64,000 nucleotides of DNA from Candidatus Aalborgicola lynettensis. Its GTDB lineage: Bacteria > Pseudomonadota > Gammaproteobacteria > Burkholderiales > Burkholderiaceae_C. The DNA lies in NCBI GenBank assembly GCA_016719405.1, contig JADJZE010000021.1:620001-684000 (forward strand). Direction: 5' to 3'. The position numbers and the translations under genes are program-made. Position 1 is the first letter of the stretch, and every line of letters begins with the position of its first letter. This document shows, one piece after another, positions 41,678-53,828 of this stretch. The notes beneath the pieces were generated by a model. The model searched no databases. It saw nothing but the letters and a program-made list of their open reading frames with translations, and was not told the origin of the DNA.

Positions 41678-41741
41678 TCCAAGGAGCGTTGCAGCGGGTG
41701 GTGCCTCACCTGTCAGGCTTGGATGTCCCAACGACGCTCAC
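41678..41741 (+). promoter_or_regulatory. SAH riboswitch upstream of the metH C-terminal half
   Basis: Same architecture as 29857-29931 with independent sequence changes: CCAAGGAGCGTTGCAGC, GTCAGGCTTGG and AACGACGCTCAC. AGCGTTG pairs with AACGACGCT, and CCAAG with CTTGG. It ends 33 bases before ATG 41775. Confidence 0.88.
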
Positions 41742-41774
41742 CTGACTGGTTTGTTATTTTTGCAGGTGAGTTGT

Positions 41775-44606
<2,832 letters not shown>

Positions 44607-44776
44607 GCTTCTTGCGGCGGTGTCGCCCAGACGGTGCTTTACCTGCCGTAACAACTGCATCGCAAGTGGGTGTCCGCCAAACCCATGCACAACCGTTATA
44701 GGCAGGCGGCCCCTGTTGGGCCGCGAGACCGATAGCGGCCGGTGCGCCGCAATGAAGCAATGAATCAAGGAACAAC

Positions 44777-45292
44777 ATGACTGAAATAACCCCTACCTCT
44801 ACCGCCCGCTATTTGTGGGTTGCCGTTGGCGTCCTGGGGGCGGCCACGCTGACTTTGGGTGCCGTGCTGCTCAATCCCCAGTGGCGCGCTGCCGACTCCA
44901 CGCCACTGGAGTCTGCCAGCCCGGTGGCCCTCCAAGCTACCAGCGCAGCCCCGGTGGTGGTGCCCACCCCGGCCGCCGCACTGCCCGACAAGCCGGGTAC
45001 CCCGGAAGTTGTTGTGCCAGCGCAAGTTGTTGAACCAAAAAGTGCTCCAGCGCCCGTCCATACTGCGCAAACAGCTTCTAAAAAGATAGCGTCTAAACCT
45101 GTGCAAAAGCCTGCTGCCACTGCGGTGGGGGGCGCCGTCATGCCGCCACCCCCACCGCCAGAATCTCCGGCAGTCACCACCGAGCGGCCCGCCCCCCGCG
45201 GTGACCACCGCACCCGCCCAACCCACCACAGCGACCAAAGTCGTGTGCGCACGTTGCGCCACGGTGCAATCCGTAACCCCCGTGCAGCGTGA
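44777..45292 (+). CDS. N-terminal part of a glycine-zipper membrane protein (frame-shifted)
   Basis: Start MTEITPTSTARYLWVAVGVLGAATLTLGAVLL gives a membrane-anchoring helix, then a Pro/Ala/Val-rich periplasmic linker to PPPPPPESPAVTTERPAP. Past a run of six C (45192-45197) the reading frame becomes Arg/His-rich and ends at 45292, while the next frame carries a glycine-zipper domain. Removing one C joins the two into TERPAPAVTTAPAQ. The gene is therefore probably one CDS, 44777-45587, broken by a C-tract change or a sequencing error. Confidence 0.7.
   Translation: MTEITPTSTARYLWVAVGVLGAATLTLGAVLLNPQWRAADSTPLESASPVALQATSAAPVVVPTPAAALPDKPGTPEVVVPAQVVEPKSAPAPVHTAQTASKKIASKPVQKPAATAVGGAVMPPPPPPESPAVTTERPAPRGDHRTRPTHHSDQSRVRTLRHGAIRNPRAA
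45066..45100 (-). repeat. Possible degenerate dispersed repeat in the glycine-zipper gene
   Basis: Minus strand GCTATCTTTTTAGAAGCTGTTTGCGCA resembles the core and start of the hairpin arm, but lacks the second arm and tail. Confidence 0.35.
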
Positions 45293-45587
45293 TGCCGCCA
45301 AGGGCAGCGGCGTGGGCGTCCTGGTGGGTGGCGCCTTGGGTGGCTTGCTGGGCAATCAGGTAGGTGGCGGCGACGGCAAAACCGCGGCCACGGTTCTGGG
45401 CGCCGTCGGTGGCGGCTGGGCTGGCAATGAGGTGGAGAAGCGCATGAAGAAAGAAACCATCTACCAAGTCACCGTGCGCATGCAAGACGGCAGCACGCGG
45501 CAGATCGAGCGCGCAGACCCCATTGCTGTGGGCGCAGCGGTTACGGTAGAGGGCGACACCATTCGCCTGCAAACCACACCCGAGTAG
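45201..45587 (+). CDS. Glycine-zipper 2TM domain part of the same protein
   Basis: Contains CARCATVQSV followed by GSGVGVLVGGALGGLLGNQVGGGDGKTAATVLGAVGGGWAGNEVEKRMKK, the paired glycine-zipper of the SlyB/RcnB-like 2TM family (outer-membrane or periplasmic lipid-associated). Then a beta-rich tail with YQVTVRMQDGSTRQIE. It continues the frame of 44777-45292 if a single C is removed. GTG 45201 is only the first start in this frame and is unlikely to be a real one. Confidence 0.75.
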   Translation: MTTAPAQPTTATKVVCARCATVQSVTPVQRDAAKGSGVGVLVGGALGGLLGNQVGGGDGKTAATVLGAVGGGWAGNEVEKRMKKETIYQVTVRMQDGSTRQIERADPIAVGAAVTVEGDTIRLQTTPE

Positions 45588-45664
45588 TGTGTTAGGTCGC
45601 TGCGGGTTTTCAGGGGGACACAGAAGGCGAAGGGCGTGAAAGAATCGCAGTACAAGGGATTGCG

Positions 45665-47263
45665 ATGTCATCACTGTATCTGAGCCATTTTGGGTTGCAA
45701 AAACCCCCGTTTCAAATTACCCCCGACCTGGATTTTTTCTTTGCCGGTGGGCGCCGCGGTGACATGCTCACCGCCTTGTTGCACGTGGCCGCGCACGAGG
45801 AAGGCATCATCACCGTGGTGGCCGAAGTGGGCAGCGGCAAAACCCTGCTGGCCCGGCTGATGATCAGCCGCCTGCCAGCGCCGGTGTGCGCCGTGTACCT
45901 GGCCAACCCCAGCTTCAGCCGCGACGAAATTCTGGGTGCCATCGCGCGCGACCTGGGTATCAGCGTGTTGCCCACCGCCACCGAGGCCCGGTTGGCTGCC
46001 TTGCAACAGGAATTGCTGCGCCGCCACGCTGCCGGGCAGCGGGTGCTGCTGGTGATTGACGAGGCGCACGCCATGCCCGCCGAATCGCTGGAAGAAGTGC
46101 GCCTGCTCTCCAACCTGGAAACCGGCCAGCACAAGCTGGTCAACATCATGCTGTTTGGCCAGCCCGAACTCGATGTGCTGCTGTCCGAGCAGCGGCTGCG
46201 CCAGGTGCGCGACCGGGTGGTGCACCGCTTCAAGCTCGAACCGCTGTCGGCGCAGGATGTGGGCGCCTATGTGGACCACCGCTTGCGCGCCGCGGGTTGG
46301 CAGGGCGGGGCGCTGTTTTCGGCGGCGGCCATGGCGCTGCTGATCAAAACCTCCGGCGGGCGGGCGCGCCGCATCAACGTGTTGGCCGACAAGGCCTTGC
46401 TGGCCGCGTACGCACAGGGCCTCAGCAGCGTGTCACCGCGCCAGGTCAAGGACGCGGCGAGTGAGTTGCCCGAAGACTTCGGCCCCAGCCCGCGTGCCGG
46501 CCTGCCGGTGTGGCTGCCATGGGGCGTGGGCAGCCTGGTGCTGGCGGTGTGCCTGGCCGCCCTGGCCGTGTGGGTGCTGGAGCGCCAGCGCCTGCAGCCT
46601 GCGCCGGTGCTGGCCCATTCGGCGCCCGTGGCGATTGCGGCGGCGCAGGCGCCCGCCCCAGCGCCCGTGGCATTGGCGGCTGCTGCCCCTGTGTCTGTAC
46701 CATTGCCATCGGAGCCCGCCAGTGCACCCTCTGCACAGCCACAGCCACAGCCATCGGCATCGGCATCGGCATCGGCATCGGCATCGGCATCGGCATCGGC
46801 ATCGGCATCGGCATCGGCATCGGCATCGGCATCGGCATCGGCATCGGTGCCAGCCGTGCCGCAACTGCAAGTAACCCCGCCACCGCCGCGTGTCGCGGCG
46901 GTGTCTGCGCCCACGCTAGAGGGCACTGCACCGTCCGCCATGACCGCGGCATTGCAACCCTACCTGCAACGCACCGAGGCCTATGTGCGCCGCGCCGATT
47001 TGGGTGGCTTTACCCTGCAAATTGCGGCCCTGCCGCGTGACACCAATGCCCTGGAATACCTGAGAGCCGTTACCCGGCAAGTCGATGATGCTATGGTTTT
47101 TGTACGCCTGAGCCACTACAATGGCCGCGATTTTATTGCTGTATTCGTGGGGCAGTACGCAACGTTTTCCCAGGCCAACGCGGCCTTGGCAAAGTTGCCG
47201 GTGGACCTCAAGACCCACAAGCCTATGGTCAGGACGTGGACCAAAATAAGACAGGATCAATGA
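45665..47263 (+). CDS. mshM: MshM-like ATPase with C-terminal SPOR domain
   Basis: 532 residues. N-terminal ExeA/MshM AAA+ ATPase: YLSHFGLQKPPFQITPD, Walker A EVGSGKTL (54-61), Walker B VLLVIDEAHAMP, sensor NIMLFGQPELD. A single transmembrane helix (WGVGSLVLAVCLAALAVWVLE, about 281-301) is followed by an Ala/Pro linker containing about 16 Ser-Ala dipeptides and a SPOR-like peptidoglycan-binding domain (FTLQIAALPRD...FIAVFVGQYATFSQANAALAKLP). It likely inserts or anchors the secretin in the cell wall. First gene of the MSHA cluster; ATGA overlap with mshL. Confidence 0.88.
   Translation: MSSLYLSHFGLQKPPFQITPDLDFFFAGGRRGDMLTALLHVAAHEEGIITVVAEVGSGKTLLARLMISRLPAPVCAVYLANPSFSRDEILGAIARDLGISVLPTATEARLAALQQELLRRHAAGQRVLLVIDEAHAMPAESLEEVRLLSNLETGQHKLVNIMLFGQPELDVLLSEQRLRQVRDRVVHRFKLEPLSAQDVGAYVDHRLRAAGWQGGALFSAAAMALLIKTSGGRARRINVLADKALLAAYAQGLSSVSPRQVKDAASELPEDFGPSPRAGLPVWLPWGVGSLVLAVCLAALAVWVLERQRLQPAPVLAHSAPVAIAAAQAPAPAPVALAAAAPVSVPLPSEPASAPSAQPQPQPSASASASASASASASASASASASASASASASVPAVPQLQVTPPPPRVAAVSAPTLEGTAPSAMTAALQPYLQRTEAYVRRADLGGFTLQIAALPRDTNALEYLRAVTRQVDDAMVFVRLSHYNGRDFIAVFVGQYATFSQANAALAKLPVDLKTHKPMVRTWTKIRQDQ
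46753..46848 (+). repeat. Hexanucleotide tract (ATCGGC)15 within mshM
   Basis: Fifteen perfect copies plus a variant unit ATCGGT, encoding a Ser-Ala repeat. Because the unit is six bases, copy-number change lengthens or shortens the linker without shifting frame. Confidence 0.95.
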
Positions 47264-49152
47264 CTTCAAAACCACACTCTCTCTGCGTTGAGTCACGCAT
47301 CCGCAGTGCAGTGACCGTACGTCTCTCGCTGGGTGCGGTGGTCGCCTGTTGCGTGGCCGGGTGTGCGGCCCCTCCGGCCCCGCCTACCTCCAAAGACCAC
47401 TTGCAGGCGCCCGCACCGGTGTCCGGCAAACCGCCGGAATTTGTATTGGCACCACCCCTGCCCACGCCGCCCCGGCCCACCGTCCGGCAAGAGGTGTACA
47501 GCGTGGTGGTGCAAAACGTGCAGGTGCAAGATTTGCTGTTTGCGTTGGCGCGCGACGCCAAACTCAACGTGGACATTCATCCCGCCATCACGGGCACCGT
47601 GAGCATGAATGTGCGCGACCAGACGCTGACGGAAATTCTGGACCGCATCGCGCGCCAGGTGGATCTGCGTTACGACATCCAGGGGCGCAACCTGTCGATT
47701 GTTGCGGACACGCCCTACATCAAAAACTACCGCGTGGACTATCCCAACATCCAGCGCGACGTGAGCAACTCCATCAGCACCTCCACCAGTGTGGCCAGTA
47801 CCGGGGCTGCACCGGGTGGAACCGGTAGCGGCACTGGCAGCAATGCGTCCATGTCGGAAATCGCCAGCAAATCCAATAACCGCTTCTGGGAAACGCTGGT
47901 GGGCAATGTGCGTGACATGCTTACCGAAGCGGCATCGCAGCCGGGTGGCGCCCCCGCTGCCGCGACGGCCGGTGGGTCGTCCCCCACCAATACACCCTCG
48001 CCTGCGGGTGGTTCCCCATCTGGCGGCGGATCTTCACCTGCCAGTGTGCCCGCTGCGGCAGCAGGCGGCTCCAGCCCGGCCGCCACCGCCGCGACCCCTG
48101 CCGCCGCACCGGCGGGGCGTACCGAAGGGGTTTCGGTCATGGCCAACCCCGAGTCCGGCCACCTGAGCGTGCGTGCCACACAACGCCAGCACGAGCGGGT
48201 GCGCGAATTTTTGGGCCGCGTCATGAACGCCGCGCGCCGCCAGGTGCTGATTGAGGCCACCATTGTGGAAGTGGACCTGTCCAGTCGCTACCAGCAAGGC
48301 ATCAATTGGTCTTTGGTCAAACCCAACGGCACCGCCTACGACTCCACTTTTACCGTCAGCCCCAAGGGCTCCAGCGGCGGGTTTCAGACCGGCGGGGCGG
48401 TCAGTACCCTGAGTTCGCTCACCTTGACCGGGCCGTCGATTTTCAAGGGCTACGACATTACCGGCATGCTCGCCATGCTCGAATCGTTTGGCACCCTGCG
48501 CGTGCTCTCCAGTCCCAAGATTTCGGTGCTCAATAACCAGAGCAGCGTACTCAAGGTGGTGGACAACAAGGTGTACTTCACCATCACCGCCACCGCCGCC
48601 ACCTCCACCACCACCGGCGGCGTCACCACCGTGACGCCGGCCACGTACACCTCCACGTTCAACTCGGTGCCCATTGGTTTGATGATGACCGTCACGCCGC
48701 AGATCAGCGAGTCCAGCGAGGTGATTCTTAACCTGCGCCCCACCATCAGCCGCATCACCGGTTTTGCCACCGACCCCAACCCCGATCTGGCCAAAAGCAA
48801 TGTGGTCAACCGCATTCCCGAGGTGCAGACCCGCGAGATGGAGTCGGTTCTGCGGGTGCAGTCGGGCGGGGTGGCGATTTTGGGCGGCCTGATGCAGGAC
48901 TCGCGCAACAACAACACGGACGAAGTTCCCCTGCTCAACCGTTTGCCCTTGCTGGGCAACCTGTTCAAGTACCGCGACGAAGCCAGCAAGAAGACCGAAC
49001 TGGTCATCTTTTTGCGCCCCACGGTCCTCAACGACCCTTCGCTGGACGGTGATTTCAAAGACTACCGCACCAAGGTGCAAGAGGTGCGCGACGCCATGGA
49101 CGCCCCCGCGGGCCCGACGCGGCCCGCACTTCAACTCCCGCCCCAATCATGA
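47260..49152 (+). CDS. mshL: MshL-like pilus secretin
   Basis: 630 residues from ATG 47260, overlapping the mshM stop (ATGA); a GTG at 47236 is less likely. Lipoprotein signal with lipobox VAGC (RLSLGAVVACCVAGCAAPP). Secretin N-domain (VQDLLFALARDAKLNVDIHPAITG) then a Gly/Ser/Pro-rich linker, then the C-terminal secretin pore domain (ARRQVLIEATIVEVDLSSRYQQGINW ... LRVLSSPKISVLNNQSSVLKVVDNKVYFT ... GGLMQDSRNNNTDEVPLLNRLPLLGNLFKYR). It forms the outer-membrane gate through which the pilus exits. Confidence 0.93.
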   Translation: MTSKPHSLCVESRIRSAVTVRLSLGAVVACCVAGCAAPPAPPTSKDHLQAPAPVSGKPPEFVLAPPLPTPPRPTVRQEVYSVVVQNVQVQDLLFALARDAKLNVDIHPAITGTVSMNVRDQTLTEILDRIARQVDLRYDIQGRNLSIVADTPYIKNYRVDYPNIQRDVSNSISTSTSVASTGAAPGGTGSGTGSNASMSEIASKSNNRFWETLVGNVRDMLTEAASQPGGAPAAATAGGSSPTNTPSPAGGSPSGGGSSPASVPAAAAGGSSPAATAATPAAAPAGRTEGVSVMANPESGHLSVRATQRQHERVREFLGRVMNAARRQVLIEATIVEVDLSSRYQQGINWSLVKPNGTAYDSTFTVSPKGSSGGFQTGGAVSTLSSLTLTGPSIFKGYDITGMLAMLESFGTLRVLSSPKISVLNNQSSVLKVVDNKVYFTITATAATSTTTGGVTTVTPATYTSTFNSVPIGLMMTVTPQISESSEVILNLRPTISRITGFATDPNPDLAKSNVVNRIPEVQTREMESVLRVQSGGVAILGGLMQDSRNNNTDEVPLLNRLPLLGNLFKYRDEASKKTELVIFLRPTVLNDPSLDGDFKDYRTKVQEVRDAMDAPAGPTRPALQLPPQS

Positions 49153-50909
49153 GCCTGCTGTTAGATGCCCTGAACCGCGCCAGCAAGGAAAAGCACAAAG
49201 CTGCGGCTGCTGCCGGTGCGCCGCCATCGCAGCCGGTGGAGCCTTTGCATTGGGAGGCACTGCCGGCCGCCGTGCCCGAGGTGCCTGCACCGGTGTTACC
49301 GCTGCCTGAACTGCAGGCCGCGCCCCCGTCACCCGCGCCGCAGCCGCTCGAACTGTCGCCCGATGCACCGCAGCCCGTGCGACTGGCCCCCAGCGCGCCC
49401 GACAGCTGGGCCCTGACGGTGGAAAAAGAAGCCGCACCCGCCGCACCCGAACCCGCCCGCGCCGTGGAATCGGTGCCACCACCCGTGCCCGCGGTTGCCG
49501 CGCAGGTACCGCCAGCACCAGAATTGGCACCCGTGCCAGCACCCGTGCCACCGCCAGCGCCCGCAGCGCCTGTTTTTGTACCGGCCAGCAGCACCCCGTC
49601 CATGCCACGGCATGCCGGTATTGAACCGGCCATGCAGGTGGTCAGGGATGCGCCACCGGCTCCGTCACCACCGCAGGCGCCACCGCAAGCAGTTCCGTCT
49701 CCGGTGGCGAACAACCAGGTGGCACAGGAAATTTTGCGCGCCAGTGCGGTTGCGCCATCCGCAAACACCCGCCGCCGCCGGATAGGTTGGCTGGGCGGAA
49801 TCGCCGCCGTTCTGGCATTGGTGCTGGGTGGGGTTTTTTCGGGTCTGCTGGGCGACCCGGCGCAATTGCTGGCGGGTGGTGCCTCGCCGCCGCTGGCCAC
49901 GCCACCCCCCGGTGTGGCAGGGGAGTCGGCACCGGCGCCGGTGGACGCCACTGCGGCGACCACTGCGGTGGCCGACGCATCATCGGCGAGTGCGCCGGTT
50001 TCTGCTCCTGCCTCCGTTGCGCCCGCGGTGGCACCGGTCGTTGTTCCGCCAGTTGCGGCAGTTGCGCCTGTTCGGGCCCCGGCGGGTGCGGTGCGCAGTG
50101 CGGCCACTGTTCCACCCGCTTCCAAATCCACGCCGCGCGCGGCAACTCCGCCAAACCCCATCCGCCCGCAAACCGGGCCACAAACGGCCAAGGGTCGCGC
50201 GCCCGTTCCAACGGCGCCGGTGCTTGCCGATGCGTCTGCGCCGGGTGCAGACACGGCGCTGCGCGCCGGCGGGCTGTCCAAGAGTGCAATTGTTGCCAGC
50301 ACCCGCACCCCAGGGCCGCTTGAACAGGGTTATGCGGCCTTGCTTGAAGGCCGGTTCGATGCGGCTGCCCAGGCCTATGGCCAGGCGCTGCGCGCCAACC
50401 CCCAGGAGCGCGACGCGCTGTTGGGCATGGCCTACATCAGCCAGCAAAAGGGGCGCCGTGGTGAGGCCCAGGCCTACTACCAAGAGGTACTGCGCCAGGA
50501 GCCTGGCAACGCCATTGCAGTGGCGGGTTTGCAGTCGCTGGAGCCGGGCACCCAGTCCAGGGCACTGAACGCGGTGGTGGGTGGGCCCGATGCCGGTCAA
50601 GCGGACTCTGCTGCGGCCATGGCCGCGAACGGCAGCGCCCTGGTGCGCGAGGGGCACCTGGCCGATGCCGCGCAGGCCTTCGCCCGTGCGCAGTCGCTGG
50701 AGCCGGCCAACCCCCTGCACGCCTACAACCACGCAGTGGCACAAGACCGCATGGGGCGCCACGCAATGGCTTTACCGCTGTATGAAGCCGTGCTGCAGCT
50801 CGACGCAGCGGCACCGCCGGTCTTGCGCGGCTACCAGCCCGAGGCCGTGCGCACCCGCGTGGCGCAGTTGCGCGCTGCCATGGCCCCTAACCCCGCGCCA
50901 ACCCCATGA
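49149..50909 (+). CDS. mshN: MshN-like TPR protein
   Basis: 586 residues. A cytoplasmic start (MSLLLDALNRASKEKHK), a very long Pro/Ala/Val-rich segment (about 25-190), a membrane helix (GWLGGIAAVLALVLGGVFSGLLG), another Pro/Ala stretch, and C-terminal tetratricopeptide repeats (ALLEGRFDAAAQAYGQALRANPQERDALLGMAYISQQKGRRGEAQAYYQEVLRQEP; LVREGHLADAAQAFARAQSLEPANPLHAYNHAVAQDRMG). Consistent with MshN, an assembly protein between mshL and mshE. ATGA overlaps at both ends indicate coupled translation. Confidence 0.82.
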   Translation: MSLLLDALNRASKEKHKAAAAAGAPPSQPVEPLHWEALPAAVPEVPAPVLPLPELQAAPPSPAPQPLELSPDAPQPVRLAPSAPDSWALTVEKEAAPAAPEPARAVESVPPPVPAVAAQVPPAPELAPVPAPVPPPAPAAPVFVPASSTPSMPRHAGIEPAMQVVRDAPPAPSPPQAPPQAVPSPVANNQVAQEILRASAVAPSANTRRRRIGWLGGIAAVLALVLGGVFSGLLGDPAQLLAGGASPPLATPPPGVAGESAPAPVDATAATTAVADASSASAPVSAPASVAPAVAPVVVPPVAAVAPVRAPAGAVRSAATVPPASKSTPRAATPPNPIRPQTGPQTAKGRAPVPTAPVLADASAPGADTALRAGGLSKSAIVASTRTPGPLEQGYAALLEGRFDAAAQAYGQALRANPQERDALLGMAYISQQKGRRGEAQAYYQEVLRQEPGNAIAVAGLQSLEPGTQSRALNAVVGGPDAGQADSAAAMAANGSALVREGHLADAAQAFARAQSLEPANPLHAYNHAVAQDRMGRHAMALPLYEAVLQLDAAAPPVLRGYQPEAVRTRVAQLRAAMAPNPAPTP

Positions 50910-52624
50910 ACGCCCCAGTCGCACCCAAGGGCGCCCCGCCCGTGCGGTTGGGGGACAAGCTGATACAGCTCGGGCTCATCACCCAGGACCAGTTGCGCAT
51001 TGCGCTGATGGAGCAAAAAAGCTCCGGCAAACCCTTGGGCGAGGCCATTTTGGCGCTGGGCTTTACCACCGAGGAAGCCATGCGCAGCGCGCTGGCCGAC
51101 AACCTGGGTGAAAAAGCCATTAGCCTGCGCGGCATTGTGGCCAACCCGCAGGCACTGGCGCTGATACCCAAACCCCTGGCCAAGCGGCACGCGCTGTTTC
51201 CGGCCAGTCTGGACCCGGTGACCAATGAGCTGGTCATTGCCAGCGCCAACCCCAACGACATTGTGGCGGTGGACCAGATCACCGCCTTGCTGGCAGGCGG
51301 CCCGCGCATCCAGTGGCGCCTGGCCAGCGCGGCCGAAATTCTGACCGCCATCGAGCAGTTCTACGGCCACGAACTGTCGATTGACGGCATCCTGCACGAG
51401 CTGGAGACCGGCGCCATCGACAACGCCGGTTTGATGCAGGAAAGCGAAGGTTACAGCCACCCGGTGGTGCGCCTGATGGACTCGTTGCTGGCCGATGCCA
51501 CGCTGCGCGGCGCGTCCGACATTCACTTTGAACCCGAGCCGCAGTTTTTGCGTATCCGTTACCGCATTGACGGCGTGTTGCGCCAGGTGCGGGCGCTGCA
51601 CACGCGCTACTGGTCGGCCATGGTGGTGCGCCTCAAGGTCATGGCCGGCATGAACATTGCCGAAACCAGGGCGCCGCAGGATGGGCGCATTTCGCTCACC
51701 ATTTCGGGGCGGCAGGTGGACTTCCGTTCGGCGGTGCAGCCCACCATTCACGGTGAAAATTTTGTGCTGCGCATTCTGGACCGCAAGCGCGGCATCGTGC
51801 CCCTGAACGGCCTGGGCCTGGGCGAAGACCAGTTCAATACCCTGCAGCTCATGCTGTCGCGCCCCGAGGGCATCCTGCTGGTGACGGGCCCCACCGGCTC
51901 GGGGAAAACCACCACCTTGTATTCCATTTTGGGGCACTTGAACCAGGAGGGCGTCAACATCATGACGCTGGAAGACCCGGTCGAGTACCCCATGCCCATG
52001 ATTCGCCAGACCTCGATTTCGGAGTCGGTGAAGATGGACTTTGCCGAAGGCATTCGCTCCATGATGCGCCAGGACCCCGACATCATTCTGGTGGGCGAGG
52101 TGCGCGACCAGGAAACGGCAGAAATGGCGTTTCGCGCCGCCATGACCGGGCACCAGGTGTTCTCCACCCTGCACACCAATTCCGCCATTCGTTCGATACC
52201 GCGTCTGGTGGACCTGGGCATCAAGCCCGAGGTGCTGGCCGGTAACGTCATTGGCATAATCGCCCAGCGCCTGCTGCGCACCCTGTGCAAGGCCTGCAAG
52301 GCGCCGCACGACCCCAGCCCCATCGAGTTGCAGTTGTTGGGTTTGCAACCTGGGCAGCCCCACACCCTGTACCGGCCGGTGGGCTGCAAGGAGTGTGAGC
52401 ACCTGGGCTACAAGGGCCGTATCTCGGTGCTGGAGCTGCTCAAATTCGACGGCGAGCTGGACGAACTCGTCACCCAGCGCGCCAGTTTGAAGGTGCTGAC
52501 CGACTACGTGCGCAGCAACGGTTTTGTCACCATGGCCGAGGACGGCCTGCGCCGGGTGCGCGAGGGGCTCACCACGGTGGAAGAAGTCGGCCGCGTCGCC
52601 GACTTGACCGAACTGATTGACTGA
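50906..52624 (+). CDS. mshE: MshE, pilus extension ATPase with c-di-GMP-binding N-domain
   Basis: 572 residues. The N-terminus carries the MshEN signature twice in sequence: VRLGDKLIQLGLITQDQLRIALMEQ and KPLGEAILALGFTTEEAMRSALADNLG, which in Vibrio MshE binds c-di-GMP. The ATPase core has Walker A GPTGSGKTTTL, Asp box ITLEDPVEYP-like MTLEDPVEYP, Walker B DIILVGEVRDQETAE and His box TGHQVFSTLHTN. A four-cysteine zinc site is visible (CKACK... CKECEHLGYKGR). It powers pilus assembly in response to c-di-GMP; control by the second messenger is inferred from the motif. Confidence 0.93.
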   Translation: MNAPVAPKGAPPVRLGDKLIQLGLITQDQLRIALMEQKSSGKPLGEAILALGFTTEEAMRSALADNLGEKAISLRGIVANPQALALIPKPLAKRHALFPASLDPVTNELVIASANPNDIVAVDQITALLAGGPRIQWRLASAAEILTAIEQFYGHELSIDGILHELETGAIDNAGLMQESEGYSHPVVRLMDSLLADATLRGASDIHFEPEPQFLRIRYRIDGVLRQVRALHTRYWSAMVVRLKVMAGMNIAETRAPQDGRISLTISGRQVDFRSAVQPTIHGENFVLRILDRKRGIVPLNGLGLGEDQFNTLQLMLSRPEGILLVTGPTGSGKTTTLYSILGHLNQEGVNIMTLEDPVEYPMPMIRQTSISESVKMDFAEGIRSMMRQDPDIILVGEVRDQETAEMAFRAAMTGHQVFSTLHTNSAIRSIPRLVDLGIKPEVLAGNVIGIIAQRLLRTLCKACKAPHDPSPIELQLLGLQPGQPHTLYRPVGCKECEHLGYKGRISVLELLKFDGELDELVTQRASLKVLTDYVRSNGFVTMAEDGLRRVREGLTTVEEVGRVADLTELID

Positions 52625-53823
52625 TGGCGCTCTACCAATACCGCGCAGCACATACTGACGGGCGCATCGCCACCGGGCGTATCGACGCCTTGCACGAAAC
52701 CGATCTGGAAGCCCAGCTCAAGCGCCTGGACCTGGCCCTGCTCAGCGCCAAGCCGGTTGCGGCGCGAACGCTGGGCCTCAAAAAAATGCCGCGCCGCGAG
52801 GTGCTGGGGGTGCTGTTCCAGCTGGAGATGTTGGTGCGTGCCGGGGTGCCCATTCTCGATTCCTTGGCCGACCTGCGCGACGCCGCCGAAACCCCGGCCA
52901 GCCGCGACCTGGCGGGCAGCCTGTTTGAGAAAGTCGAGGCCGGTGCTACTTTGGGCGAGGCCATGGCGGGTTTTCCCGCCGTATTCAACGAAACGGTCAT
53001 CAGCCTGATCCGCTCCGGTGAAGTCACCGGCCAGTTGCCCGAGGTGCTCAAGGAAATCGTGCGCTCGCTGCGTTGGCAGGACGAGATGGCCGCGCAGACC
53101 AAAAAACTGCTGGCCTACCCGCTGTTTGTGATGGTGGTGCTCGGTGGTGTGGTGTCGTTTTTGATGATTTACCTGGTGCCGCAGCTGATTGGTTTTTTGA
53201 CCAACCTGGGCCAGGGCATCCCCTTTCAAACGCGGCTGCTGATTGCGGTGTCCGGTATTTTTGTCAACTACTGGTGGGCCATTTTTTCGGTGCCACCGGT
53301 GTTGTTTGCGGCGGTGTTGTCCTTGTCTGCGGCATCGCCCGCCGTGCGTTTCCGCCTGCATGATTGGCAGATGCGTGTGCCCGTTATTGGCCCGGTACTC
53401 AAGAAAATGACCATGGCCCGGTTTGCCGATACGCTGGGGCTGATGTACCGCACCGGCATACCCTTGATTGAGGGGCTGCGCTACTGCGAAGGCGTGTCCA
53501 ACAATGTGGTGATCCAGGGCGCCATTGTGCGGGCCCGCGAGCGGGTGCTCACCGGCACACCGATGTCCGAGAGTTTTGCCGCCGAACAGCTGTTCCCGCC
53601 GTTTGTGATTCGCATGCTCAAGGTCGGCGAGTCCACCGGCGCGCTGGACGCATCGCTGGCCAACATCAGCTACTTTTATTCGCGCGATATTGACGAATCC
53701 ATCGCCCGGGTGCAGGCCATGATTGAGCCGGCCCTGACCGTCATCATGGGGCTGATTCTGGGCTGGATCATGCTGGCCGTGCTGGGCCCGATTTACGACA
53801 CCATTTCCAAAATGAAAACCTGA
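52624..53823 (+). CDS. mshG: MshG-like inner-membrane platform protein (PulF/GspF family)
   Basis: 399 residues, start overlapping the mshE stop (TGATG). Two T2SSF domains: LGVLFQLEMLVRAGVPILDSLADL...GSLFEKVEAGATLGEAMAGFPAVFNETVISLIRSGEVTGQL and a second set MARFADTLGLMYRTGIPLIEGLRYCEGV...GTPMSESFAAEQLFPPFVIRMLKVGESTGALD. Three hydrophobic helices. It couples the ATPase to pilin extraction from the membrane. Confidence 0.93.
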   Translation: MALYQYRAAHTDGRIATGRIDALHETDLEAQLKRLDLALLSAKPVAARTLGLKKMPRREVLGVLFQLEMLVRAGVPILDSLADLRDAAETPASRDLAGSLFEKVEAGATLGEAMAGFPAVFNETVISLIRSGEVTGQLPEVLKEIVRSLRWQDEMAAQTKKLLAYPLFVMVVLGGVVSFLMIYLVPQLIGFLTNLGQGIPFQTRLLIAVSGIFVNYWWAIFSVPPVLFAAVLSLSAASPAVRFRLHDWQMRVPVIGPVLKKMTMARFADTLGLMYRTGIPLIEGLRYCEGVSNNVVIQGAIVRARERVLTGTPMSESFAAEQLFPPFVIRMLKVGESTGALDASLANISYFYSRDIDESIARVQAMIEPALTVIMGLILGWIMLAVLGPIYDTISKMKT

Positions 53824-53828
53824 CACCC

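Noticed and set aside
41469..41774. Extended N-terminus of the metH C-terminal half
   Set aside because: Would translate the divergent promoter region and the SAH riboswitch; the family start is at 41775.
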